A stretch of 64,000 nt of DNA from Plantimonas leprariae (GTDB lineage: Bacteria; Pseudomonadota; Alphaproteobacteria; Rhizobiales; Rhizobiaceae). Below, piece after piece: positions 51,532 through 62,057 of this stretch. A model generated the notes under the pieces. The model saw only the letters and a list, made by a program, of their open reading frames with translations. It was not told the DNA's origin and made no database searches. The stretch covers positions 494,267-558,266 of the forward strand of contig NZ_VZDO01000001.1 of the NCBI RefSeq assembly GCF_008802405.1. Direction: 5' to 3'. A program made the position numbers and the translations under genes. Every line of letters begins with the position of its first letter. Position 1 is the stretch's first letter.

Positions 51532-52034
51532 CGTGCCGCCCCCGCCTTCGTCGCAGCGTCGACGGCCTGCGCGCGGGCGTCCGGAGCCGATGGCGGGGGC
51601 GCCAGCGGCGCGAAGGCCCGCTCGCCGCGCCCGACGAGGATCGCCATCGCCCGATCGACCGGAATCTCGACGGTGCCCTTTGCGCGGTCCGCCCAGGCAT
51701 AGTCCGCGAGGCGCTTGCGCTGCATCGCGGTCAGGCGGTCGTAGTCGGCGGCGGGGTCGACCTGCAGCCGCGGAGCCGGCAGGATGCCGACGCGCTCGGC
51801 GGGCGAGCGGATATCGACCTGGCTCAAGGTGAACCAGCCGAAGCCGGCGAGCGCCGCGGCAACGAAGACGCCCCAGCCGAGGAGGATCGCGACCACCCGT
51901 CCGACCGCGACGTCGGGCGGCTCCACATGGTCCTCGTCCGGCCGCTCGGCGCGCCAAAGGCGGCGCATGGCGCGGAACGGCGCGGCGAGGAAAGAACGCA
52001 GGCGGCGGAGTCCGAGGGTCGCCTCACGCGCCAT
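51528..52034 (-). CDS. Uncharacterised single-helix membrane protein of the ActABCDEF-caa3 operon
   Basis: 168 residues. A basic N-terminus, one membrane helix at about residues 46-68 (VVAILLGWGVFVAAALAGFGWF), then a periplasmic part with a conserved-looking block RKRLADYAWADRAKGTVEIPVDRAMAILV. The tail is Ala/Pro-rich. I do not know a characterised homologue; the DYAWADRAKGTVEIPVDRAM segment recurs in ORFs of such operons. It overlaps ActF by 11 bp and SCO by 4 bp, so it is translated with the complex and is likely an assembly factor or subunit. Confidence 0.75.
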   Translation of the reverse strand: MAREATLGLRRLRSFLAAPFRAMRRLWRAERPDEDHVEPPDVAVGRVVAILLGWGVFVAAALAGFGWFTLSQVDIRSPAERVGILPAPRLQVDPAADYDRLTAMQRKRLADYAWADRAKGTVEIPVDRAMAILVGRGERAFAPLAPPPSAPDARAQAVDAATKAGAAR

Positions 52035-53070
52035 GCGCGACCCTCCGCTCCACTCCGACGCCCCGATTCATGGCGAAGGCGATCCACGCGGCGAGGCCGG
52101 CGACGACGAGCGGCGTCAGCGCGACGGCGAGCCAGAACAGCGGCGACGGTGCCAGTTCCGGCACCGTCCACCAGAGGGTGCGGAGCGCGGTGCCGGCGAG
52201 GACGGCGAAGCCGACCGCGCGCTGGATAGCGGCCGAGCCGCGCCAGCCCGACCGCATCACCGCGAGGAAGGGCGCGGCGACCGCACCGATGGAGGCGAGG
52301 CCGAGCGTCGCGACTCCGAGCGGCGTCGCGCGGCGAAGGTACCAGGCGGCCTGATCCGGCAGGTTGCCGTCATAGGCGACGAGGAACTGCATGAGGTCGA
52401 GATAGAGAAGGCCGAGCGCGAGGGCCGCGAGGAGCTTGGCGAGGTCGGCCCGCGCTTGGCTCGGCGCACCGGTCGCCGCCGCGAAGCCCGCGCCGGCGAG
52501 GAGGAAGGAGACCGACAGGCTCATGGCGAAGGCGGTCGACTTGAAGCGCGGGTCGAGCGCGATCACGAAGTCGACGGCCGCGAAGCTCACCGTCAGGCCG
52601 AACAGGGCGAGGCCGACGCCGGCGAGCGGCACCGTCAGCCGCGCCGGCCGGAAGGCTACGAGACTGGCGAAGAAGCCCCACACGCCCAACGCAGCGACGC
52701 TACGCAGCGCGAAGCTCGGGGCGTTGAAGTAGAGCGCGGCGACGTCGGCGTGGCGGATGGTCGAGGGATCGGCCGCCCAAGGATAGACGAGGTGCGGCAG
52801 CAGCAGGACCGGCACCATCAGAAGCGCGACGGCCGGAAGCAGCGCCGCCGCCGGTCGGAGCACGGGTTCGAGCGCCGCGCCCCAGCGCCCGCCCGTCAGG
52901 CGGTGGATGAGGAAGAGCAGCATCGACCCCGCCGGCACGGCGACGAGCAGGAGGAAGCCGGCAAGGAGGCCCCGCGCTGCGGCGTGCGCGTCGAAGATCG
53001 CGATAAGGAGCAGCAGCCCGGCGGCGAGGAGGCCGAGCCAGCGTCGGTCGAGGGCGAGGCGGCGGCTCAC
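52024..53070 (-). CDS. actF: Alternative Complex III membrane subunit ActF
   Basis: 348 residues, about ten helices. A NrfD/PsrC-like membrane subunit, shorter than ActC, with PHLVYPWA, FNAPSFALRSVAALGVWGFFASL and a helix pair holding LDLMQFLVAYDGNLPDQAAWYLRR. In Alternative Complex III (ACIII) ActC and ActF form the membrane core and contribute to quinol oxidation. Overlaps ActE by 4 bp. Confidence 0.85.
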   Translation of the reverse strand: MSRRLALDRRWLGLLAAGLLLLIAIFDAHAAARGLLAGFLLLVAVPAGSMLLFLIHRLTGGRWGAALEPVLRPAAALLPAVALLMVPVLLLPHLVYPWAADPSTIRHADVAALYFNAPSFALRSVAALGVWGFFASLVAFRPARLTVPLAGVGLALFGLTVSFAAVDFVIALDPRFKSTAFAMSLSVSFLLAGAGFAAATGAPSQARADLAKLLAALALGLLYLDLMQFLVAYDGNLPDQAAWYLRRATPLGVATLGLASIGAVAAPFLAVMRSGWRGSAAIQRAVGFAVLAGTALRTLWWTVPELAPSPLFWLAVALTPLVVAGLAAWIAFAMNRGVGVERRVAHGA

Positions 53071-53582
53071 CGGATGCGCTCCGCGGCTTCCGGCGCATCC
53101 GCCAGCGTCGCTTGGCGCGAAAGCTGCAGGGCGCGGATATAGGCGGTGATCGCCCAGCGCTCCTCCGGCGGCACGCGGTCGCCGTAGCTGTACATCGCGC
53201 CGTAGCCGTTGCCGATCACGTCGACGAAGTGCTTCGCGTCGGCGGCGCGCAGGCGGGCCGAGTGATAGGAAGGCGGGGGCGAGAAGCCGCGCTCGACCAC
53301 GATGCCGTCGCCGTCGCCGGCAAGCCCGTGGCAGGGCGCGCAGATTTCCGCAAAGCGGCGTTGACCGAGCGCCATCAGCTCAGCCGTCACCGGCGGCGGC
53401 GTGGCGACCGCCGCCAGCCGCGCCTTCGTGCCGCGCAGGACGACGCCCTCCGGCAGCGGCCGCGTCGCGCTCGCCGTGCCCCAGATGGCGTTCGCCTCGT
53501 CCCGCTTCAGCGACGGCTGGTCGGCCATCTCCTGGCCCGAGCAGCCGGCGAGCGCGAGGAGCAGCAGCGCCGCGCCTCTCAT
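53067..53582 (-). CDS. actE: Alternative Complex III monoheme cytochrome c lipoprotein ActE
   Basis: 171 residues. Signal peptide with lipobox LAGC (about residue 14), heme site CAPCH at about 81-85 and a candidate axial Met in GAMYSYGDRVPP. ActE passes electrons from the complex to soluble carriers or to the caa3 oxidase. Downstream and coupled to ActD by a 4-bp overlap. Confidence 0.9.
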   Translation of the reverse strand: MRGAALLLLALAGCSGQEMADQPSLKRDEANAIWGTASATRPLPEGVVLRGTKARLAAVATPPPVTAELMALGQRRFAEICAPCHGLAGDGDGIVVERGFSPPPSYHSARLRAADAKHFVDVIGNGYGAMYSYGDRVPPEERWAITAYIRALQLSRQATLADAPEAAERIR

Positions 53583-54102
53583 CGCGGCACCGATGCGACA
53601 GACAGGGCGCCGAGGCCGCTGAGCCAGGTGCGCGCCGCGGCGGAATCCGCCTCCCCCGCCGCCTCGACTTCGAGGAAGAAGCGGTCCTGCGTCGCGCGCT
53701 CGAAGCCGGGCAGCTCGAACAACGGGTGATGGAGGCGCGGCAGGCCGCAGCCGGCGAGAAGCGACACGAAGCCGGCGACCGCCGCGCCGAAGACGGTGAG
53801 CTCGAAGGTCGCGAACAGGAAGTCCGGCCAGCTCGCGAGCGAGCGCCCGCCCGCCGGCACGCGCAGGATTTCCGTCGCCGAATACCATTGCAGGACGATG
53901 CCGAGGAGCGCGCCGGCGATGCCCCCCGCGAGCATCGGGCGGCGGATGCGGATCGGGCCGACGTCCTCGATCTCCTCGCCGAGACCCTCCACCGCGAAGG
54001 GCGAATAGGCGTCGACCACGCGGAACGTCGAGGCTTCTCGCGTCTGGCGCGCCGCCGCCACGAGCTTCTCCGGCGAGGCGAACTCGGCGAGGAGGCGCTC
54101 GC

Positions 54103-54106
<4 letters not shown>
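53579..54106 (-). CDS. actD: Alternative Complex III subunit ActD (DUF3341)
   Basis: 175 residues, two membrane helices (about 58-76 and 98-118) with cytoplasmic flanks. Typical DUF3341 elements: LAEFASPEKLVAAARQTREASTFRVVDAYSPFAVEGL, GGIAGALLGIVLQW, and the conserved LFELPGFERATQDRFFLEV. Single-subunit adapter in ACIII. Overlaps ActC by 4 bp. Confidence 0.9.
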
Positions 54107-55442
<1,336 letters not shown>

Positions 55443-55446
<4 letters not shown>

Positions 55447-58298
55447 GACCGCTCCCCTTCCAGCGCCGGATTCGGGTTGCGGACCTTGGCGAGATAGGTG
55501 GTGCGCGGCTTGGTGCCGAGTTCTTCGAGGAGCGCGTAGTGCTGCGGCTCCTCGCGCAGCTTCGCGACCTCGGCCCCTGCCGCCGCGAGGTTGCCGAAGC
55601 GGATCGCGCTCGTCGGGCAGGCGGACTGGCAGGCCGTCACCGCGTCGCCGTCGCGCATCGGCCGCCCTTCCGCTTCCGCCCGCTGCCGCGCGCCGGCAAT
55701 GCGTTGGACGCAGTAGGTGCATTTCTCCATGACGCCGCGCCCGCGCACGGTGACGTCCGGATTGAAGCGCGCGGCAAGCGGCGGATTGCCGAGATTCGAG
55801 TATTCCTGCCCGTTCGCGTAGCCGAAGAAGTTGAAGCGGCGCACCTTGTAGGGGCAGTTCGCCTGGCAGAACCGCGTGCCGACACAGCGGTTGTAGACCT
55901 GGACGTTCAGCCCCTCGTCGTCGTGGACGGACGCGCCGACCGGGCAGACCGGCTCGCAGGGCGCCTTCTCGCAATGCATGCAAGGCACCGGCTGGAACAC
56001 CGCGCCCGCCCCGTCGTCCTTCTCGTAGGCGTCGATCCTCAGCCAGTGCATCGTCCGTCCGGCGCGGATCTCGTCGGGGCCGACCACCGGCACGTTGTTC
56101 TCCGCCTGGCAGGCGACGACGCAAGCATTGCAGCCGATGCAGAGCGTCGTATCGATCACCATCGCCCAGGCGCGCGGCTCGCTGCCGTCGCCGTAGGGCG
56201 CTTCGTGCGGCTGCGCGGCGTAGAAGGTCGCGGCCGGCTCGGCCGCCTTCGGCTTCAGCCGCACGCCCGCCGCCAGATCGGCGAGCCGCATTTCCGGCGC
56301 GAGATCGCGCCCGTCCTCGTCGAGCGTCGCTTGCGTCAACGGCATCGGCTCGGCCTTGCCGACGGCGGTCAGGCGCACGTCCGGCAGCGTCCAGAGCGCG
56401 TCGGTGCGGCGGAGCGCGTAAGCGTTCGCGCCAAGGCCGATGCCGATCGCGCCGGGCCGGGTGCGGCCGTAGCCGAGCGTCAGCGACGCCGCCCCTTCCG
56501 CCTGGCGGCGATCGAGGACGACGGGCGCTTCGACGCTCGGGCCGCCCGCCTCGATCCGCACGGCGTCGTCGGCGGCGATGCCGAGGCGTGCGGCGTCGTC
56601 CGGGTGGAGGTGCAGCGCGTTGCCCCAGGTCTCGTGCGTCACCGGCTTCGGGCATTCCTGCGCCCAGGCGTTGTTGCCGTAGCGCCCGTCGTAGATCGTC
56701 GGATCGGGCCGCAGCACCAGCGCCAGTCCGCCGCCGCCCGATGCCGGCGGCGCCGAGAGGGTCGGCTGGCGCGGCGGTGCGACCGGCGCGGCCGCGCTGC
56801 CGGGCACCACGCCGTCCTCGACGACCCCCAGCCACCAGTCCTCGAATTCCGCCGCCGGCACGCCGGGGCTCCAGGTCTGCCGCACGAGGTCGTAGGGCTT
56901 CGCCCCGCCGTCACCGGCGAGCGCCGCCAGGAGTTCGTGCGCGCCGACGCTCGCGTAGAGCGGCTGGATCAGCGGCTGGACGATACCGGCCGTGCCGTCG
57001 ACGGCTCGAAGGTCGCTCCAGCCCTCCAGCGGATGCGTTTCGGCCAGATGCCAGCGGCATAGCGCGCCGGTCTCGTCGCGATGGGTGCCGAGATGGACGG
57101 TGAAGGCGGCTTTGCCGATAAGGTCGGCGAAGCCCAGATCGCTCGGGCCGTCGTAGGCGGGATTGGTCCCGAGGATCAGGAGCGTGTCGACGCGCCCGGC
57201 CGCGAGTTCCGCCGCCAGCGCGCCGAGATCGCCGTCGCTCGGCGCGTCCGCCGGCTCGACGAGGTCGAGCGTCGAGCCGAAGGCGCCGAGCGCCGCGTTC
57301 AGCCAGTGGCCGAGGGCATGGAGTTCGGGCGGCTGCTCCTCGCCGACGAGCACGAGTGCCTTCGCGCCCGCGCCCCGGAGATCGGCGGCCAGCGCGTCGA
57401 GGAAGCGCCCATCCACCGGCCGTTCCGTCGCGGGTCCGCCGAACCGGGCGGCGAGGCCCGCCGCGAAGTCGAGGAGCGCCGCGGGGGCGAGCGGGAGCCG
57501 GTGGTCGGCGGCGAGGCCGGTGAGGCTTGCCGCACTTTCGGCGACATAGAGGCGCTGCATCGCGCCGGTTCCCTCGCGCACCGTTCGCCGCTTCGCGAAG
57601 CCGGCCGCGTTGCGGAGCTGCGCAGGTCCGGCCCCGTGCGGGTCGGCCCCGAGGCACAGCACCACGTCGGCGCGAGCGAGATCGGGCAGGACGTCGAGCG
57701 GCCGGCCGAAGGCGAGCTTCGAGCCGGCCCGCCCGTTCGCGTCGTCGACCGGCTCGTGCCGGTAGAGCCGCATGGCGGGCCAGGCGGTGTGGAGCGCGTC
57801 GAACTGGCGGCGGAGCGTCGGCGAGGTAATGCGTCCGGCAAGGATCGCCAACCCCTCCCCGCGCCTTGCCGCCAGTGCCGCGCGGCGGGGCCCGAGCTCG
57901 GCCAGGAACCCGTCCCAGTTCGCGATCAGGCCGTTCCGCGTCGGGGTGCGCGAGCGGTCGGGGTCGTAGAGGCCGAGGATGTCGGCCTCCGCGAAGAGAT
58001 CGGTGCTGCCGAGGCTCGCCGGGTGCAGCGGGTTGCCGGACACCTTGATCGGCCGGCCCTCGACCGAAGTCGCCAGCATGCCCCGCCCGTAGCCGCCGAG
58101 CGGCAGCGAGGTCGCGAAACGGAGCGGCTCGCCGGCGGCGAGGCCGTTCGAGCGCACCGCCGGCACGATGTCCTCGGCCGGCTTGCAACCGGTAGCGCCC
58201 ACCGCCAGCGCCAGCGCGACGAGCCGCAGCGCCTCCCGCCGGTTGAGCGGGGCCGCGCCGGATACGTCCGGGATGGGCGGCGGGCTCAACGGTGGCAC
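55443..58298 (-). CDS. actB: Alternative Complex III iron-sulphur subunit ActB
   Basis: 951 residues. Tat-like lipoprotein leader (NRREALRLVALALAVGATGC). The N-terminal two thirds resemble a molybdopterin-oxidoreductase domain without the pterin-binding residues, as in ActB. The C-terminal ferredoxin-like part has cluster motifs CIGCNACVVACQ, CMHCEKAPCEPVCP, CVGTRFCQANCPY and CTYCVQRI..CQSACPTSA, giving one 3Fe-4S and three 4Fe-4S sites in this family. Start is uncertain: GTG 58298 is used, but TTG 58289 overlaps the ActA stop. It transfers electrons from quinol to ActA/ActE. Confidence 0.92.
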
Positions 58299-58942
58299 AC
58301 GGAGCAGTTGACGAGATGCGCGACGTCGATGCCGTGCGCGGCGACGAGCGCCCGCCCCCGGCTCTCCTGATCCGCCAGCGGCGACCAGTCGAAGTCGTAG
58401 ATCGTCGCCTGCGGCCGCAGGTGCTTCTCGGGCGCCTTGTGACAGTCGAGGCACCAGCCCATGGTCAGGGGCGCGGCCTGCCGCATCAGGGGCATCGCCT
58501 CGACATTGCCGTGGCAGGACGAGCAGCCGACGCCGTTGTTCACGTGGACGGAGTGGTTGAAATAGACGTAGTCCGGCAGGTTGTGGACGCGCTTCCAGCT
58601 CAGCGGCTCGTCGTGCGCGTAGCTTTCGCGCACCGGCGCCAGCATCGCCGCGTTGGTCCAGATCTGCGAATGGCAGCTCATGCAGACATGCGTCGCCGGC
58701 ATCCCGGCATAGGCGGTCTTCTCGGCCTGGCCGTGGCACATCGGGCAGCCGATGCCGAGCTGGCGCGCGTGGTGCTCGTGGCTGAAGGGCGGGTTCTGGT
58801 CCAGCGTCTCGTATTGTCCCGTGACGTAGGGCGAGCCCATGAGCAGATAGGCGAAGACCACCAGCGCGGCCGGCACGAGCGGGATCGCGACCAGCGCCAT
58901 GCGGGCATAGGTCGTCGCTCCCGGCCGGAAGATCTGCGCCAT
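58286..58942 (-). CDS. actA: Alternative Complex III pentaheme cytochrome c ActA
   Basis: 218 residues. One N-terminal membrane helix (about 15-36) and five CxxCH sites: CPMCH 66-70, CMSCH 87-91, CSSCH 140-144, CLDCH 164-168, CSVCH 213-217. The first gene of the 12-gene respiratory operon. It takes electrons from ActB in the periplasm. Upstream is a 315-bp non-coding region that must hold the operon promoter. Confidence 0.94.
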   Translation of the reverse strand: MAQIFRPGATTYARMALVAIPLVPAALVVFAYLLMGSPYVTGQYETLDQNPPFSHEHHARQLGIGCPMCHGQAEKTAYAGMPATHVCMSCHSQIWTNAAMLAPVRESYAHDEPLSWKRVHNLPDYVYFNHSVHVNNGVGCSSCHGNVEAMPLMRQAAPLTMGWCLDCHKAPEKHLRPQATIYDFDWSPLADQESRGRALVAAHGIDVAHLVNCSVCHR

Positions 58943-59257
58943 GAGCGGGCGTCGCCGGGCGGCGTATCAGCAGTGGACAGCAGGCCATGCCTTGCCGCCG
59001 CGCGGGGCGGCGTGCGCCGGGCGGCGGGACGGAGCGTCGGCGGTAGCACGGCGGTTGCGGTGATTCATGGCGTTCCCCCCGGCACGTCCCATCCGCCGGT
59101 CGGCCGAGAGCATGCGCTCGGGTCCGGCCGTCAGGCAATTGGCACGAAGCCGAGAAGAAACAAGAATCGATCTAAACTGCGTAGCCGGGCTCGAAACGAA
59201 CCCGCGCCAGTCGGCCGCCATCGACGCATCCTCAGGGACGTGGCTGGCGGCCGCTCC
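58943..59257. other. Non-coding region upstream of the act-caa3 operon
   Basis: 315 bp. Antisense small frames are present but none has a convincing ribosome site or recognisable sequence. It contains A/T-richer stretches (about 59140-59185) that could carry the operon promoter. I could not identify a RegA/ActR box by eye. Confidence 0.5.
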
Positions 59258-59401
59258 TCACGAACCTTTGGACTTGCCGCCCTTCTTGCCGAGTTCCGCC
59301 TGCGCGGCCGAGGATTTGCGCGGGTTACTCTTCCCCTCGCCGCTCGCCTTCGCATTCGCGCGCTTGGCGGTTTCGCTGCCCCTGCCCTTCTTCTCGGCCA
59401 T
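59258..59401 (-). CDS. KGG-domain stress-induced small protein
   Basis: 47 residues: MAEKKGRGSETAKRANAKAS then SNPRKSSAAQAELGKKGGKS. Rich in Lys/Gly/Ala with the KGGK motif of the general-stress KGG family (GsiB-like hydrophilic proteins). Start ATG 59401 has GGAGGAACGGC upstream. Function is unknown; probably a hydrophilic stress protein. Ends close to the respiratory operon promoter. Confidence 0.78.
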   Translation of the reverse strand: MAEKKGRGSETAKRANAKASGEGKSNPRKSSAAQAELGKKGGKSKGS

Positions 59402-59600
59402 GCCGTTCCTCCGCGCTCGCGTTTCGACGGATGCACCTGCCATCCGTCAGTGGGGCTTCAACGGCGCTGGATCGCTCCCGATGTCGCGGATCGGCGTGAA
59501 CACGCGAACGTGAACACCTGACGTCCCAGCCGTCAGCGCGGCTTCAGGCTCGGAAGCGATGTTCCGGCCATCCCGTCGCAACCGATCGCGAGGTCCGCCC

Positions 59601-59933
59601 ATGTATCGCGCCGATTTCAACGAAGCCAGATCTCCCGTACCGCTGGAAATCCTGGCGCTGCTCCTGCGCTCCGACGAGGCGAAGGTCGCCGAAACGGTGC
59701 TGGCGCTTCCCGAGGCGCAGCGTGCGGCTTTGGCGCTCTACTGCTTCGGCCGCTGCCACATGCGATCGCTCGGCCTAGAGGTCGGTCGCCATTGCAGCGA
59801 GCGCTCGCTGGAATCCGTCGGCGGCTCGGCCGGCCTCATCCTTTCCCGACAGGCGCAGAGCGCCGAACCTTTCGACGTCGGATCGTCGCAGCCGCAGAAG
59901 CGCAGGATCAGCCTCGCGCGTTTCGCCGCCTGA
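59601..59933 (+). CDS. Hypothetical protein of unknown function
   Basis: 110 residues from ATG 59601 (AGGT ribosome site). No signal peptide or membrane segment. It includes DEAKVAETVLALPEAQRAALALYCFGRCHMRSLGLEVGRHCSE, a helical segment with three cysteines, and a basic C-terminus. I do not recognise a characterised family, though similar short proteins occur in Rhizobiales genomes. Confidence 0.65.
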   Translation: MYRADFNEARSPVPLEILALLLRSDEAKVAETVLALPEAQRAALALYCFGRCHMRSLGLEVGRHCSERSLESVGGSAGLILSRQAQSAEPFDVGSSQPQKRRISLARFAA

Positions 59934-60097
59934 CGCGCAACCGAGGGTCGGCTGCGCCGTTACTTCACGTCCGCGTCACATATTCGCAACAAAAAGTTGT
60001 AAACGCTACTTTTCTCTACGTTTTCGATTCGAATTGGAATAAGAACAGCCCGGGACTCGTCGGATGGGACGGCGCGGTCCGGGAGGCGGCGCGTCCG

Positions 60098-60376
60098 ATG
60101 CTTTTGTCGACGGTGCTCTGCATTTTCTTCGCCTGCGGTTTCGCGATGTTCTTTCTCGCGAACGCGGCTTCCTTCGTTCTCGCGGTCGCGATCCTTTCCG
60201 CCGCCGAGACGGTGCTGGTGTTCAAGCTCGGTACCGGCTTCCACCACGGTCTGGTGAACGGGACGCTGGCGCTCGGCTCGATGCAGTTCGGCTATTTCGC
60301 GGCGCTCGCGCTTGCCGCCTGCCGGGTCCGGCTCGGTTCGACGATACGCATCCCCGACCGCGCAGGCGAAGTCTGA
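60098..60376 (+). CDS. Small three-helix membrane protein of unknown function
   Basis: 92 residues from ATG 60098. Two strong hydrophobic segments (LLSTVLCIFFACGFAMFFLA and SFVLAVAILSAAETVLVF) and a third (FGYFAALALAACR). The last helix resembles that of small exopolysaccharide-repressor (ExoX-type) membrane proteins by pattern only. It converges on ManC. An A/T-rich promoter region at 59940-60055 precedes it. Confidence 0.6.
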   Translation: MLLSTVLCIFFACGFAMFFLANAASFVLAVAILSAAETVLVFKLGTGFHHGLVNGTLALGSMQFGYFAALALAACRVRLGSTIRIPDRAGEV

Positions 60377-60459
60377 CAGCTCGATCCCGACGACCGGCGG
60401 AGGAAAACCGCTCGGTCGTTTCCTCCATCGATTGTTCCTGAGCGCCCTGCCCTGGACGC

Positions 60460-61866
60460 CTACTGCCGCGCGTAGACGTCCTCGATGCGGACGATGTCGT
60501 CCTCGCCGGTATAGGAGCCGACCTGCACCTCGATGATCTTGAGGTCGATCTTGCCGGGATTGTGCATGCGGTGGGTGCAGCCGATCGGCAGATAGGCGGC
60601 CTCGTTCTCGTGGTAGAGCTTGACGGTGCCGTCGATCGTGACCTCCGCCGTGCCGTGCACCACCACCCAATGCTCGGCGCGATGATGGTGGCGCTGCAGC
60701 GACAGGGTCGCGCCGGGACGCACGGTGATGTGCTTCACCTGGAAGCGCGGCCCGATGTCGATGCGCTGGTACCAGCCCCAAGGGCGGAAAATGCGCAGGT
60801 GCTCGCTCGCCTGCGGCCGCTTCTCCGCCTTCATCCGGGCGACGAGGTCCTTCACCGCGCCAGCCTTCGTGCGGTCGGCGACGAGCACCGCGTCCTGCGT
60901 CGTCACCACGACGACGTCTTCGAGCCCGACCACGGCGGTGAGGAGGCCCTCCGAGCGGACAAGGCTGTTCCGCGTGTCGAGCACCGCCGCGTCGCCTTCG
61001 ACGACGTTGCCGGCCTCGTCGCGCGGCTTCACCGCGTGCAGCGAGCCCCAGGAGCCGATGTCGGACCATTCGAAGGCGGCGGCGAGAACGCCGGCGCGGC
61101 TCGTCTTCTCCATCACGGCGTAGTCGATCGAGATTTTCGGCGAGGCGGCGAAGCTGGCCGGGTCGAGGCGGATGAAGTCGAGGTCGCGCACCGCGCCGGC
61201 CACCGACGCTCGCGCCGCCTCGACGACGGCCGGCGCGAAGCGCGTCAACTCGTCCAGCATCACCCGCGCCGCGAAGGCGAAGTTGCCGGAGTTCCAGACG
61301 TAGCCTTCGGCGACGTAACCTTCCGCCGTCGCGCGGTCCGGCTTCTCGACGAAGCGATCGAGCCGGAAGGCGTTCTCGCCGAGCCGCTCGGCTCCCGGCC
61401 GGATATAGCCGTATTCGGTGGAGGGTTCGGTCGGGCGAATGCCGAGCGTCATGATGTGGCCCTTGGCGGCCAGTTCGCCGATGGTCTGGCAGTCGGCGCG
61501 GAAGGCTTCGGCGTCGCCGATCAGGTGGTCGGCGGCGAGCGCCAGGCACAGCGCGTCCTCGCGCCGGGCGCTCGCGATCACGGCGCCGACCGCCACGGCC
61601 GGCGCCGAATCCTTGCGTTCCGGCTCCAGCACGATATCCGCGTCGACGCCGACCTGCGCCAGCTGCTCGGCGCAGATGAAGCGGAAGTCCTGGTTGGTGA
61701 TCACCACCGGCCGGTCGAAGCCTTCGCCCGAGACCCGGCGCACCGTCGCCTGGAACGTCGATTCGCCGCCGTCCAGCAGTGCGATGAACTGCTTCGGCAG
61801 CGTGTCTCGCGAGACCGGCCAGAGCCGCGTTCCGGCGCCGCCCGCCATGATGAGGGGAACGATCAA
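60460..61866 (-). CDS. manC: Bifunctional mannose-1-phosphate guanylyltransferase / mannose-6-phosphate isomerase
   Basis: 468 residues. The N-terminal nucleotidyltransferase has GGAGTRLWPVSR (residues 9-20, GTP/Mg binding), WNSGNF and FVEKP. The C-terminal type II PMI cupin has QRHHHRAEHWVVVHGTAEV, zinc-binding histidines, and ends in VEDVYARQ-like sequence. It makes GDP-mannose from mannose-6-phosphate for exopolysaccharide, LPS or glycan synthesis. Divergent from galE, with 191 bp between starts. Confidence 0.95.
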   Translation of the reverse strand: MIVPLIMAGGAGTRLWPVSRDTLPKQFIALLDGGESTFQATVRRVSGEGFDRPVVITNQDFRFICAEQLAQVGVDADIVLEPERKDSAPAVAVGAVIASARREDALCLALAADHLIGDAEAFRADCQTIGELAAKGHIMTLGIRPTEPSTEYGYIRPGAERLGENAFRLDRFVEKPDRATAEGYVAEGYVWNSGNFAFAARVMLDELTRFAPAVVEAARASVAGAVRDLDFIRLDPASFAASPKISIDYAVMEKTSRAGVLAAAFEWSDIGSWGSLHAVKPRDEAGNVVEGDAAVLDTRNSLVRSEGLLTAVVGLEDVVVVTTQDAVLVADRTKAGAVKDLVARMKAEKRPQASEHLRIFRPWGWYQRIDIGPRFQVKHITVRPGATLSLQRHHHRAEHWVVVHGTAEVTIDGTVKLYHENEAAYLPIGCTHRMHNPGKIDLKIIEVQVGSYTGEDDIVRIEDVYARQ

Positions 61867-62057
61867 ACCACCATCTCCCGGATTTGTTTCGCCCGTCGGA
61901 TTTGCTGCGACGCAAACCTCATGGCATCTAGCGGGCTCGGAGGAAAGACCCTCCGCGAATCGCGCGGCCGAAACGCGGGATCGCGCTTAACGAGCGGCGC
62001 GGGCCTTCGCCGCTCTGCCGCATGCGAGGTTTCGGATCTGACGCGAATGGAGACGGC

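Noticed and set aside
58967..59221. Minus-strand frame of 84 codons upstream of actA
   Set aside because: No ribosome site, no motif, Arg/Ala-rich composition; more probably the operon leader or promoter region.
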